A DNA stretch of 64,000 nt from Agrostemma githago (Eukaryota; Streptophyta; Magnoliopsida; Caryophyllales; Caryophyllaceae): the NCBI GenBank assembly GCA_958450325.1, contig OY288256.1, forward strand, positions 17,330,557 through 17,394,556. The letters run 5' to 3'. Positions within the stretch are counted from its first letter, which is position 1, and each line of letters starts with the position of its first letter. Both the position numbers and the translations under genes were made by a program. Below, piece after piece: positions 11,775 to 23,523 of the stretch. The notes below the pieces were generated by a model. The model was not told where the DNA came from. It did no database searches and worked only from the letters and a program-made list of their open reading frames with translations.

Positions 11775-12719
11775 ATTTATTATAACTTGAGGGCTTTATT
11801 GCCTAATTACCCATATCCAGAAAAAAAAAATTGTATAAATTGTAAAATCACCATGCAAAATTTTATTACATACTAAAAAGTTATATTATAACAAAAAAAA
11901 TACTTTTTTCATAATTATTTACATACTGTGGATATTTATGCGCGCATGCATGAGTATTCATAAAAAAAAAGTGATAACATGGAAAAATAAAATATGATCC
12001 GAAAATCAAATCTAAAAACTTAAAAATCTACATACATCATCAACATAAAAAAAAGGAATATAATTAAGAACCTAATTATTTTAATCATTCATATAATTTA
12101 TACATTTATTGCATGATAAATAAATTAGAAGCAAGATTGAATAATGAGCAACAAAATCAATCATATATTCATCACAAAAATATATACATAATTTATACCA
12201 TGAATTTCCTATATTATCATAATTTTTAAACTTCATATATATCCTCAATCTCGTTATAAATTCATAAAAATATTAGAATTTCATAAATCAAGAAAAGAAG
12301 TAAACCTATTTCCCTTGAGAGAAATTATTAGAATATGAGTGATATCAACCCAAGTGGTTTCCTTCCACCAAGGTCTCTTGTTCACCTAGTTTTAGATTAA
12401 TAAAATTTATCAAGAAAATAATAAACAATTAAACTAATAATGAATAATAAAATCTACACTTACTAGTAAATAGGAGTGGAAGATGACATGAAAAAGAAAT
12501 TGTGAGAAATGGAGGGGTGATGTTCACGGTGGAATGATGGAGGAAGCATTAGGAGTCCATCACAATTTAAGGACAAAATGATGAGATGACTAAGGCTAGG
12601 TAGTTTAGGTAGGTGAATAGCCATAGCCATGCATGGCTATAGACCTATGCTCATAGACCTTGGGCTCCAAGGAAATGCAAGTTGGCAAGTTGGCAAGTTG
12701 CAAGCATGTGACAAAACTA
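11775..12719. other. AT-rich intergenic stretch
   Basis: AT-rich sequence with A and T runs. From about 12300 it is less AT-rich but shows no ORF of note. I recognise nothing in it. Confidence 0.4.
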
Positions 12720-13107
12720 AGTGAAGTGTGAGTGAAATAGATGAGGACGACGGAATTGCGGTCCGCGGATTACAGTGACAACATGTTGTATTTCGAGCAT
12801 AACTTTCTCTACATAACTCTGATTAAGATGATTAAGGTGGCGTTGGAAAGATAAGAAAAAGGTCTAAATGTTTTATGTTTTGATCAAGAGCCAAATACGT
12901 ATTTAACCTGACGTAAAATGAGCAAATATATTGCATCAGTTTATTAGTCCATCCAAACATAAGGATTTAAGAGTATAAAAGTGTGAAGGGTGAGAACCTA
13001 GAATATTAATTCCAAGCATACTAGTAAGGATGGATTAATGGATAATAAGGATACATTTAAAAGAGTTTATATATGTTTATCAAATTATGAAAACACGGGG
13101 TGTTACA
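12720..13107 (-). repeat. Possible fragment of another LTR, reverse orientation
   Basis: The segment ends at 13107 in CGGGGTGTTACA, which on the minus strand reads TGTAACACCCCG. That is a common start of LTRs in chromovirus-type Gypsy elements. No second LTR or internal region is seen, so this is a weak call based on the terminal motif. Confidence 0.3.
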
Positions 13108-13169
13108 CTAAACACTCAAGGGCCCAGTGCGATCGCGGATATTTATCGTTAGGTGTACTAGACCTGGTT

Positions 13170-14542
13170 TTTAAGGTTAGAACGAAACCTGTTGATGAAA
13201 ACCGAACATCACATAATCCGCAAGGATTAATAACGATGTCGTGATGCGGAAGGAATCGATTTTCGATATAATCAAACAAGTAAAAAACGTTATCCTAAAG
13301 ATGTGATACCGACTCCATGGTCGAATATTATGTCTAAAAGGATTTAATCGATAAATCGTATTAGCACGAACCCGTTGATGCCGAATTAATTGTTGCTTGG
13401 TCCGAAAGGATTAATTACGACATTATAACACGGAGGAAATTATTTCGTCCTAATTCAATTTAAAATGATTTATAGCGTCTTTTCTAAATCCCCGATAATC
13501 GATCTCGTAATAATAGCATATACGTTACGAGCATCAAAAGCTAAATCGAGTATAAATCATATTATATTTCTACGCGATTTAGTAAAATTTTTGATTTAAA
13601 ACTAAAGCAAATTCGAGACCGATGTTTCCCAAAACGAACTACTGTTCGCACAAGGGGTGGCATCCCAAAATCGAGACAGGGGGTTTTTCCGAGAGGTACT
13701 CGATCGAGTCCCTCCATGACTCGATCGAGTGGCCTCTGTCATGTCAAACCGTGAGCCCTCCACATACTTTAAGTCTCGATAAACTTTTTAACGACTTCGG
13801 TCAACACGTGTCAAGTCCATCACGTGTTTTACTCTTTTCAAAACCGTGCATCATATTCTCTTTCAATCTATTTACATTCCGTTATTGTTGCAATTGTTAT
13901 ATATTTTATTTGTCGTATTGTATTTCTGGGTTGTATTCCGCCCGCGCATTTGTAATCTTTTGTTTTAAGTTTTATTTTCGTTGTTTGTTTTATTATACCA
14001 AAACGAACCTCACATGCTAAAATAACTTCGACGTTAGTTTAGATGCATTAAATCGACGTAGCAACTTATTCAATTTCTATACCTCGTAAAACACTGTTTG
14101 CATAACATTCAATCGTCAAACTAACGCGCGTACACGAAAAACGGACGATATCTAAGTAGAGACCGCTAAGAGCGGGCGGGGTTGGGTGCCCTTTGTGGGC
14201 TTCCCAACACGTACATTCACCCCTTACTCAGAACCATGGTTTCCGGATGTCCGAAACCGTTGGCACACGAGAGTCATTTGATACACGATTCCCGATAACT
14301 CGGCGTCGGTATCGTAATGCAAAGAGATGAACCCCTAAACTCTAGTATTAAAAGCAGACCGTGCTTTGTGCACAAAACATCTAAATGTAGAGTGGGTTCG
14401 AACGGGTCCGAATTCCCACAAAATTCGGTGGCGACTCCTATTTCAATTTAAATTTCAATCCGAGATCCATCTCACATGAGATTCATTCGCCTCCCCAAAC
14501 CCGTGCGTGGCCGCGTCGGGGTGGACCTATGTCATGTCCACA
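13170..14542 (+). repeat. Diverged LTR fragment of the Tat-type family
   Basis: From about 13170 the order of sequence blocks follows the LTR at 2420-3948, with many substitutions. It has two ACTCG-AT-CGAGT palindromes near 13698-13720 and the same end, TGTCCACA at 14542. The 5' third of the LTR is missing. No primer site follows, so it is probably a truncated solo or 3' LTR. Confidence 0.8.
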
Positions 14543-14767
14543 ATAATATTTTTGATATTAAATTTTTCTTTATTTTAATATTATTAATATTATTTTCTTT
14601 AAATTATAATTTTTATATTTAAAAAAAAATCAAAATTTTCTTAGCCTGTCTCACTTCTTGATTTCTCTCGGTGTTTTCCCCTTAAGATAAACATTGATAA
14701 GCGATGTCAAATCTTCGAAATGACAATGGTTTGAAATAATCATAATCACTTCGTCGCATAACTAGTA

Positions 14768-14962
14768 CTCCCTCCGTCTCACTAAAAGGGTCACCCCACA
14801 TTCTTAGTGAGAATTAAGGTGTAGAAATGTTTAGTGGAAAATAAGTGAGTTTAGAACCAATGTTAACCACAAAAATTAGACAAAATAAGAATAAAGCAAA
14901 AAGTGACTTTTAGAGAGACAACCCAAAAAAGGAAAGAGTGACTCCTCTACAGACATGGAGAG
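14768..14962. mobile_element. Stowaway-like MITE
   Basis: The left end reads CTCCCTCCGTCTCACTAAAA with TA before it. The right end is the degraded complement (about TACAGACATGGAGAG) followed by TA. The CTCCCTCCGT terminus and TA duplication are typical of Tc1/mariner-derived Stowaway elements. There is no coding sequence. Confidence 0.65.
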
Positions 14963-15692
14963 TACTATTCTGTATGTTAAAATTTGAGTTTTAGCAAAAT
15001 CCAGACTTATAAATAGATGGCTAGAAATTGGCCTTTAGACCAAAGTTGTGTGGTCTCTTCTTCCCAACGAATTGAACAGGTCGGGCTGGATCGTGACACA
15101 AAATCGGGTCATTTAGGATTCGGGTTAAATGAGCTGCGAGTAAAAAATGGGCTCATGCCTCTAAAAACGTGTCAGGTGGGTCATGTCAAATTTAGAGGGA
15201 GATGATGACATACATACAAATATATTTAATGCGAAAGTCAAATGCTTAGAGAACAAAAGACACAGATAATAGGCCCAATGTTCCAAATGAGTTGTTACAG
15301 ACATTAAAATTGCTAACAGTGATCAGGTATTATGATGAGCATCGTTTGCTTTAGCCATGTAGCTAATGTACACACTGACCTGTCACCGGTCGGGGTATAC
15401 GGGTCATGCTCAAAAATAGTTTCGAACACCTAATTTTGTTACGGCTTTTAAAGTAAAAAAATAGTATGTATTAAATTAGGGTCGGGTTTATGGGTCGGGT
15501 CGAATTTGACAGGTCTAACCGTCTAAGTGTAGCATCATAACCAGCGTCTGCTACTTTTCGTATAAAATACATGCAAACTTGCTGTGCTAATCCTCTAAAA
15601 TGACAATTATTTGAAATAGTCATAATCGTTCCATCGCAGTCAATAATTATAAAAGAAAGTATTAAGGTTGATTTAGTAACGTTATTGTTACA

Positions 15693-15722
15693 CCCGTGCA
15701 TCGCACGGGCATCAAAACTAGT
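15693..15722 (+). mobile_element. Helitron 3' terminus
   Basis: A perfect 7-bp hairpin, CCCGTGC-ATC-GCACGGG (15693-15709), is followed eight bases later by CTAGT (15718-15722). A short GC hairpin just before CTRRT is the diagnostic Helitron 3' end. The 5' end, which should start with TC, was not located, so the element's extent is unknown. Confidence 0.7.
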
Positions 15723-16851
15723 AAAGAGTATATGAATGACTTGAATTTGTATTCATATGAATCTGTATTCATTTAACAAATTTTCATCTACGAACTATTT
15801 ATTTTGACATTCATGTAGTATTTTGTTCATCTATCAATATCCATATTCATATCTCCAATGTAAAACGGATCAAATGGATATTCACTACATATCGTATCCT
15901 TGATAACAAATCATAATACTCATGAATCACCCTCACCGACCCGACCACCACTCTCGACCTAGATCCGCGCACAACCATCAACCCCAGGCCCCAACCACCT
16001 CAACCACCCTCGACCCGACGGAGTTTGGTATCGTGAATAGTTATGATACTTGTCTTTCGGATAGTGGTTGTTCATGGGTGGGTTAATGACTTGATGACAG
16101 GTTGAATTTGGGAATTTTTTTAGAGAGAGTAAAAAATAACTTTCGAGTTTGTGATGAAATGAAAAGGGTAACTCGGTAAAGTGTCGTTAGAATTAAGTAA
16201 AACTTCGTTATGGAAAACAAGGATGCGTACCCTTAAGCATTTCATGTCTAGAATGACTTTCGTTTCAAGGATTAGGTCATCCACTATCCAAAGATTCGAT
16301 TGATCGAGTAAGAATACGTATTTGGAAGTCTATCTCGCCCGCACATATATAGCGATCTCTACTAATCAATCAATATCGGACGTCTTGCGCTTTTAAAAGG
16401 TGAAAAAAATTAACAAACAACCATTTAACTTTACTATGCATTTGACTATCTATGTCAGTTTCCTTAGGAGCAAATAAAATAATGTCAAAGACGGGGTTTA
16501 ATGTTCATTGCATGCGATGTGCAATAACAAGTAACAATTAGAACGTCGAAAGTTGCACGTAAATTAAAAGAAAGAATATAGTTATTAGTTACGAGTATTA
16601 CAGACAATATGTGAATCTGGAAAACAAGTTTAACACGATATTATGAATATTACTCGAATTAAGTAGTATAAACCCACCTGATAGTCTACTTAAAAATGCG
16701 TCTGTAACTCATCAGGAATTAGAACGCCTCATGTCAGGCGCCTTAGTATTGAGTTGCGTAGTGTGGCGCCTTTGAATACCTGGAACGTTTGACTCTGGGC
16801 ATTTAAGTAAATACATCGTCTGACCACTAATTGATCTATATATTATATTAA
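15723..16851. other. Intergenic, no gene recognised
   Basis: Mixed sequence without convincing ORFs. Near 16724-16770 it contains AGGCGCC-type motifs also seen in the LTR-like fragment at 28.9-30.2 kb, for example AGGCGCCT at 16736-16743. Confidence 0.4.
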
Positions 16852-17165
16852 GGCCTTGTTTGGTTGCCTCTTAAGATCATGGGAAGTGGAACTTCCCATG
16901 AATTGCAAAATATTGAAGTTGTTTGTTTGCCTCAACTTCCCACATATGGAGGAAGTAGAACTACCGGGGGAATTAACATCCTACATAAATGCAGGAAGTT
17001 GCTTACCGACACCCCTCTCGGTAACTTGCAATTCCCATGAATTGAGTTCCCACATAGGCAACCAAACATTTTTTAGAACTTCCCGTGAATTAGGAACGGG
17101 AATTTATTTCCCATGATTTTCTACTTCCCATGAATTTCCATTTCCCGCATCAACCAAACGAGCCC
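16852..17165. mobile_element. Tourist-like MITE
   Basis: The ends read GGCCTTGTTTGGTTG and, inverted, GGGCTCGTTTGGTTG. Both are flanked by TAA (16849-16851 and 17166-17168). TIRs of the form GGSCYYGTTTGG with a TAA/TTA duplication are typical of PIF/Harbinger-derived Tourist MITEs. The inside contains repeated AACTTCCCATGAATT-like blocks in both orientations. It has no transposase. Confidence 0.8.
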
Positions 17166-17670
17166 TAAAACTCAAACAAAGCATTCATCTTCCATCATTT
17201 GCCTAATTCTACCTCCTAATCAATCCACATGTACTAACTTAATTGGACCATAAAACTAAAAGCATTAAACCACCAACATCCATTAAACCACCGACATAAG
17301 TATTTTTTTATAAACTAAGAGTACATTAAAAGATTTATCCATTTTATTCAAAATTAGTATATATAATTTTCATTATTATATTGTCGTCGTCCTTATCATT
17401 ATCGGTATTTTTAATAAACAAAGTTTGGTAATATTGGTAGTCATTTTATTATTAAGACATGTTCTATCTTTGATGACCCAAAATTCATATAAGATATATG
17501 ATCTTAATTATAACACATAATAAAAAAAAACAATCATTTCAACCTTTGATATAAAAAAAAAAAAAAAAAAAAAAAGACCTTTGATAAAAAAAAAATTGTT
17601 TATTCCAAAATTAATACGGAGGATCCAATATTATTCAATTATAAATGCGCCTATAAATATAGATAGCACG

Positions 17671-19267
17671 TGATAAGTGTACTTTGTAGTGTTAACTTGA
17701 TAAGTGGAGCAATTTCTGGGCTACTTATACTTCTTCTAGTTCGTTTTAGGTTCCCAAGACCATTCATGGAGAATTGGAACGATTCCGACTCGTTTCCTAC
17801 ACTTTTGGAGCCAACGAAGAGAAGGAACGATCACTCGGTGCCTTAAATTCGATCCCGAGACCTTGGGACCCATTCCCGAGCCCCTTAGACTCGATCCCGA
17901 GCCCCGAGAATCGATGAGAAGCCCATGAGAAGCAAGGAGGGACCTTAGAGATCATATTGGAGGGCTACAAGACTCTTCCCGGGCGGGAAGAGTAGCCTTC
18001 CCGGTCGGGAAGGAGTGCGTGAAAAGAACAGTTGCTGTTGTGTCATCTCGGGCGGGAAAGAAGCTTCCCGACCGGGAAGGGTGTGTCATCCCGACCGGGA
18101 TCATTCCTTCCCGGCCGTGAAGGAGCAGCTGTAGCCGCGAGACTTCTTTCCTTCTCCTTCACTCTTGTAACCTTATAAATACTCCTCCCTTGTATTGTTT
18201 AAGCATCTTAGACTCCTCTACATTATTCTAAACCCTAGATAGACTTCCTCCTCTCATTAGCTTAATCTTTTCTTTAAACTTTTGTTAATCTTAAATTAAT
18301 CCTAGTAATTAGTCTTGTATTAAGAAGATTCTTGAAGATTATATTCATCCAATATTGACAACTTTGGGAGATTTATTTGGGTTTTTCTTATTAATGCAAG
18401 TTCTCATCTTTTCATCCTCTTTGTAGTTGGTATAATCTCTTTTCTCTTGTTCTTTGTTTAATTCTTCAAGTTTCAATCTTTACATATTGTTCATTGTTCT
18501 TGTTAGTTCATAATGAATGTTTTGTTATTTATGTTGATTTCTCTTGATAGTGTTAGATTTAGTTTCATCATGTGTGAGAAGACTCTTTGTGGGGTTAGTA
18601 GGGGGATTAAGTGTGGATTATGGGTAATTGGGGTTTGATTAAGGGAAAAGGTGGAATATTTGTTACTAGTCACATGTTGAGCACTCTATGTGTTTGTTGA
18701 ATTGCTTGTTTGAGTTGTAGTGGCCATGCTTCTCATGCTTGTTTTCGTCCTCTCATTTTGTGATCGATTTGTGGTTGAATTCTTGTGTATTGAGTAATAC
18801 TTTTCATGAGTATTCGGGTCTAGTCTTTGACACGAGAGTGCGGACTTAGGCTTTGACGCGAGAGCGTGGACCGACCTTAGTCACTAGGAGAAACCTACAC
18901 CCTTGACCTCCCAATTATCCTACTACACTTATGAACCCAAACTAACCCTACTCCTTCCCATATTTGATTTCTCTATCTCTTTAGTCGATCATTTCTCTAG
19001 TTTATTTGTTTAGTTAATCTTAGTTGTTCCAATTAGTACATGTTATATCTAGTTCATTGTTAGTATAGTTTCATCCCTCTTCACCATCATAAGTTTGTCA
19101 ATTCTCTTCTCTTTGTGTTGTGTTGGTAATTTAGTGTTGTTTGTGAGTAGACCCTAGTTTAGACACCCATATAACCGTCTCCGTGGATATCGACCCGACT
19201 TACCCTAGCTACTAGTTAGGTATAGTTGGTATACTTGATCGGTAGGACCCACGGCAATTCTCTACCA
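17671..19267 (+). repeat. 5' LTR of the gag-protease element
   Basis: It is the shorter of the two LTRs (about 1.60 against 1.64 kb). The loss is near 17690-17715, just after the start, where the 3' LTR has extra sequence. Palindromes and TATA lie at 17975-18181. The rest is T-rich leader-like sequence. Confidence 0.92.
17975..18181 (+). promoter_or_regulatory. LTR promoter: six TCCCG-NN-CGGGA palindromes plus TATA
   Basis: Palindromes lie at 17975-17990, 17997-18012, 18046-18057 (imperfect), 18064-18079, 18088-18101 and about 18107-18122 (imperfect). The arms TCCCG and CGGGA are kept while the centre varies (GG, GT, AC, GC). TATAAATA follows at 18174-18181. The 3' LTR has the same block, with TATAAATA at 26576-26583 and one extra palindrome. 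Function as protein-binding sites is inference. Confidence 0.65.
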
Positions 19268-19273
19268 TCAATT

Positions 19274-19291
19274 TGGCGTCGTTGTCGGGGA
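19274..19291 (+). other. Primer binding site of the gag-protease element
   Basis: TGGCGTCGTTGTCGGGGA lies seven bases after the LTR end. It differs in two positions from TGGCGCCGTTGCCGGGGA, the form found in the element at 56326 and usual for Athila. Both changes are C to T, as expected from decay of methylated DNA. Confidence 0.85.
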
Positions 19292-19496
19292 TGGTGCATG
19301 TTTAGACTTAGTTTGCTTATTAGCTCGACTTAGTTACCCTTCTTGTGCTCTTCTTCTATCTCTTGTGCATATTTTGTAGGTTTTTCTTGTTTTTATTGCT
19401 TTCTTTTCTCTTTGTCTTCCGTTGTGCTCATTTATTGTCTTTGCCTAGTGCCCATAAAGTACTACGTGTTCTCACGTTTGCTCTAGTGTGTAGTGC

Positions 19497-21945
19497 ATGC
19501 CTAGGAGGAGAGGCGACTTCTTTCTCTTCAATCCAGAGCCGGAAAGACTCTTTAGAGCCTTCCGCCAACGGACGATTGATCGGGTTAGAACCTCTCAACC
19601 GAGTACTAGCAATACCATTGAAGAACAAGCTCAGGGATCTGACTTGAACGAGACACCTCGAGAGACGGCCGAAGGGAATTTCATCAATCCTTTTGGTACT
19701 TTTAGTCACTCTTCTCAACCTAGTTCCCCTTCTACATCTACATCAACACCGTCTACACCATCATCTCCCGCATATCCAACAATGCCTAAGTTCTCTTCTC
19801 ATTCAACCTTTACGGAAGACATTTTGCCCGGTCCCACCGCTTTACGGGTCGCATATACCGGCAATTTTGTGGCAAAAACGCCATTTATCCAATTGGTCGA
19901 AAGAAGTCAATTTAGTGGGTTACCAACAGAAGATCCTCATCAACACATGGAAACCTTTTCGGACTATTGCGATGCTATCTCACAACCGAGAATAACTCAA
20001 GACCAAATCCGGTGGATATTATTTCCCTTCTCTTTGATCGGCAAGGCTAAGCAATGGTTCAAGGGTTCAGACAAGGCGGCTCTCGGTATTGACACTTGGA
20101 AAAAGCTAGCCTTAGCTTTCTACCAACAATTTTATCCACCGGAGAAGACCAATCTATTGAGAGCTTCTATCACGGGATTTCAGCAACGTGATGAAGAAAG
20201 CCTCTATGAATCGTGGGAAAGATTCAAGGGCCATACTCAACATGGGATCGAATGGAAGGTTTACCAAGGTAGATGATGACCAAACTTGGTCAAGAATTGA
20301 GGAGATGGCGGTACACAACTCCCAATACTCAAGGCCTAGGAAGGCGAATCGAGGGGGAAGGCACGAGATCGATGCCATTACACAATTAAGTATTGATCTT
20401 GGAGCACAATTAAAAACCCACATGGAAACTATTGACAAGAAGCTCCAAAGCCATTTTGATCAAGGTCAAGGCACAAGTGCCTCCCACCAACATTCAATTC
20501 AACAAGTCAATGCTTTGGGAGTTGTATCTCCTACATCTTATTATGGGATATGCGAGATTTGCGGGATATTTGGACATGAACCTCAACATTGTCGAGGTAG
20601 TATTGAGCAAGTGAATGCCTTTCAAGCGTTCAAGCAAGGCGCCCCATACTCCAACTTCAAGCAAAATGTGCCAAATCCTCACATGTTCCAAGCTTCCCAT
20701 CAAGCTTCCCGACAACAATCTCTACAACACCGTCCATATGTTTCACCTCCCTTAAGGGCTCGCTTGGGATGGGGTTAATTATTCCGGGGGTAATAGAGCC
20801 AAAATGAACTAGAAATGGATGAACTTGTTGCTTGATTGTAACATTTTATAGTGTAAACAAGATACGAGGGGGGAATAATTACCCCCATTGGGGGGTAATG
20901 CATTACTTGGGGGAGAGGGGAGTAATAATTCCCCCCCTAAATAAGCTATACTTCCCTAATTTCCTTCATTCCCGCCTAATATCATCACTACTTTCCATCA
21001 TTTTCTAGTTCATTTTTGCTCTATTACCCCCGGAATAATTAACCCCATCCCAAGCGAGCCCTAAGGGACAACAACCAAGGCTACCAAGGTTATGTAGGCA
21101 ACCCAAGGCCATTCAACAACTTCCAACAACATAACCAAGGTACCTTTAGCAACAATCAAGGGTTCCACAATCAAGAGAACTTCAATCATCAAGGTGGTTT
21201 CCAAGGGAACCAACACTCCCAAGGACATCAAAACTACAACCATGGCAATACTCAAGGCCTTAATCAAGGCAACTCTCATGGGTTCCAAGGGAACCTTCAA
21301 CAACAACAAGGATCCCAAGGTACTCAATATGAAAGCAAGAAAAGGAGTAGGTCTCTTATTCATGATTATAGCATTCCTCTAGCCATCACCAACACTCCTC
21401 ATAACCAACAATCTCCCCCTCGGGATTTTGACATGCAAAAATCAATGTTGGATGTGCAAAGGAGTAATCAATAAATGCAAAGAAGCCAAATGGAGATGCT
21501 AAGAAATCAACAAGAATTCTTTGCTCATCTTCAAAGGGAGAACATAGCAAGAGATGCTCATATGAAGATGCTCGAAACCCAAATAGCTCAAGTTGCTTCG
21601 GGTAGCTCTTCAAGGCAAAAGGGACAACTACCTCCTCAAGGTGAACCGGTGAAATTTGAACATGTGAGTGCTATTACCTTGAGGAGTGGTGCATATTATG
21701 ACTCTCCATTGTTTCCTAGCGAGCAACAAGCAATGAAAGAAATTATATCTCCATCTCAAGACAATGCAAGTTTGGGAAATCCAATGGAGGAGCAAGTTTT
21801 GTGGGAGATTGAGAAACCCCATGAAGACAAGCTTCCCCCACTTCAAGGAAAAGACAAAGGAAAGGGGAAAATGTCAATTGAAAAGTCCAACCTAATGAGC
21901 AAGACAAGATACATATCAAGTTGCCATTCCCAACAAGGCAAATGA
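19497..21945 (+). pseudogene. Broken gag of the gag-protease Athila element
   Basis: An open stretch from 19497 encodes an Athila gag start and the Retrotrans_gag core (FPFSLIGKAKQWFKG, LAFYQQFYPPEKT, LYESWERFKG). Compared with the intact gag at 58.1 kb, a piece is missing near 20240-20260, with a frame change. The frame then continues through a CCHC-like knuckle (CEICGIFGHEPQHC, near 20550-20591) and into a Tourist-like MITE at 20756-21061. The insertion plus its duplication is 309 bases, so the frame is kept, but the MITE carries a stop near 20776. After the MITE a Gln/Asn/Gly-rich stretch runs to a stop at 21472-21474, then reopens to 21945. It cannot yield a full protein. Confidence 0.88.
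20756..21061. mobile_element. Tourist-like MITE nested in gag
   Basis: A 306-bp element with long inverted repeats of about 60 bases that begin GGGCTCGCTTGGGATGGGG. It is flanked by TAA on both sides (20753-20755 and 21062-21064). The terminus and TAA duplication point to the PIF/Harbinger Tourist group. The inside is A/T- and G-rich with no ORF. Its insertion postdates the host element. Confidence 0.92.
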
Positions 21946-23063
21946 AGACCAAAGTGGATATTCAATATGACAAGTTCCTTGATATTGTGAAGAAATTGGA
22001 TGTGAGTGTCCCTTTTACCAAGCTACTTACCCAAGTCCCGGCATATGGAAGATTCATGAAAGAAATCTTGGCTAGGAAGAGATCCATCGATAAGGAAGAG
22101 ACCATAGCGTTCACTAGAGAGGTGAGCGAGCTCATTCAAGGTTCTACACTTCCCAAGTTAAAGGATCCGGATAGTTTCTCAATCCCGTGCACCATAGGCA
22201 ATTTGAAGATTTAAAGGGCATTATGTGATTTGGGTGCGAGTGTAAGCATTATTCCTTATTCCATTTGTGAGCGACTTGGGATGAAAGAGCTCAAGTGCAC
22301 TTCTATTACACTCCAAATGGCCGATCGTTCACTCAACCAACCATTGGGGATGTTAGAAGATGTGCCACTAAGAATCGGGAAGTTCTTCATTCCGGTCGAC
22401 TTCCTTGTACTTGATATGCCGGAAGATGCCGTCACTCCCATTATCCTAGGCCGCCCGTTTCTACATACCGCCGGTGCGATGATTGATGTAAAGAATGGTA
22501 GGATCATATTTGAGCTAGGCGACGAGAAGCTCGTGTTCAACCTCCAAGGTAACACCTCGCCTACAAATGATGAGTCTTGTAATATGATCCACGCCATGAA
22601 AGACATCGATCTAGGGGATGAGTCGGGTGAAAGCTTGAAAAACAACTTCTATGGAATTGAAGATGATGATTTCGAGCTTGGGGCGGATGAATGCCCATAT
22701 CATGAGATTGAGGACAAGTTGCAAGGAAAGAAGAAAGTTGAGCCTCCCTTGAGGCCTTGTGAAGATGAATGGCCGTTTGGGTATATACCGAAGGATCGAA
22801 AGTACAAGTTCAAGCCGTTGAACTTAGTAGATCGGGATGCCCCGGGAACTTCTAGACAAGGTTGTGAAGAACCTTGGAGTGTGGATTGGTATTCCACTAG
22901 CTTGATCGAAGATTTCTCGAGAGCCTTCGATTTGTTACTTCGTGCCCTTGATGGCGATGGAATTGGCTACAATGTTGTTAAAAAAATGATTGAAGAATGC
23001 ACCATCCTTGGTTTGACGGAGTTCCAAAAGAACCAACTTATTGTATATATCTCTTTCTTGTAA
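21921..23063 (+). pseudogene. Retropepsin region with unrecognised C-terminal extension
   Basis: This frame overlaps the end of the gag frame near 21921-21945, marking a frameshift. It has a conserved pre-protease segment (FLDIVKKLDVSVPF, QVPAYGRFMKEIL). A stop at 22212-22214 interrupts it just before the protease active site, [13 protein letters not shown]. The retropepsin core continues with LGRPFLHTAGAMIDVKNG. After it, about 170 residues up to 23063 follow. The last part (from EPPLRPCEDEWPFGYIP onward) shows no reverse transcriptase motif and I do not recognise it. In the intact element at 58.1 kb the corresponding place leads into reverse transcriptase. Confidence 0.85.
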
Positions 23064-23276
23064 TTCTTTTGAGTTTTGTGAAATCCTTGTAATTTGGTAT
23101 TTTGGTGAGCAATGTGAGGGAGGGATTTTGATGGATGTTTTGAGCTTATTTTATAGGTGTGAAGTGAAGATGAATCTTAGAGAGGAGTGGTTATTGATAG
23201 AGCTTGGATTTTGAGCAAGGGAGTCGATTTTTGAAGCTTTGGACAAGCTTTTGGGGATATGAAGGGTTAGAAGACT

Positions 23277-23523
23277 CTTCCCGACCGGGAAGAGAGCATC
23301 CCGACCGGGAAGGATGAGCCATCCCGACCGGGAAGGATGTCATCCCGATCGGGATGAGTGTGCTGAAAATTGGGTTTTCTGGAGTGTGATCCCGACCGGG
23401 ATCAAGTTCATCCCGACCGGGAAGGAGCCATCCCGACCGGGAAGAAGCCATCTCGACCGGGATAGTGCCCTGCTCCTCCTTTTGCCTCTTCTTTGTCTCG
23501 TGAGCCCACCCTACCACTTTATA
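23277..23523 (+). promoter_or_regulatory. Internal promoter-like block: palindromes plus TATA-like site
   Basis: Eight TCCCG-NN-CGGGA palindromes lie between 23277 and 23462, including 23277-23292, one with centre AT at 23343-23354, and one with TCTCG as its left arm. They are followed by a pyrimidine-rich stretch and TTTATA at 23518-23523, then CCTCCTCCC. The order matches the LTR promoter (palindromes, pyrimidine-rich spacer of about 50 bases, TATA, CTCCTCCC). It may be a second promoter or an LTR-derived duplication; activity is untested. Confidence 0.5.

Noticed and set aside
11775..12719. Possible host gene remnant in the spacer
   Set aside because: No ORF, splice pattern or motif could be recognised.
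15017..15205. 62-codon ORF as a small gene
   Set aside because: No domain, poor start context, and it lies in repeat-rich sequence near a Helitron end.
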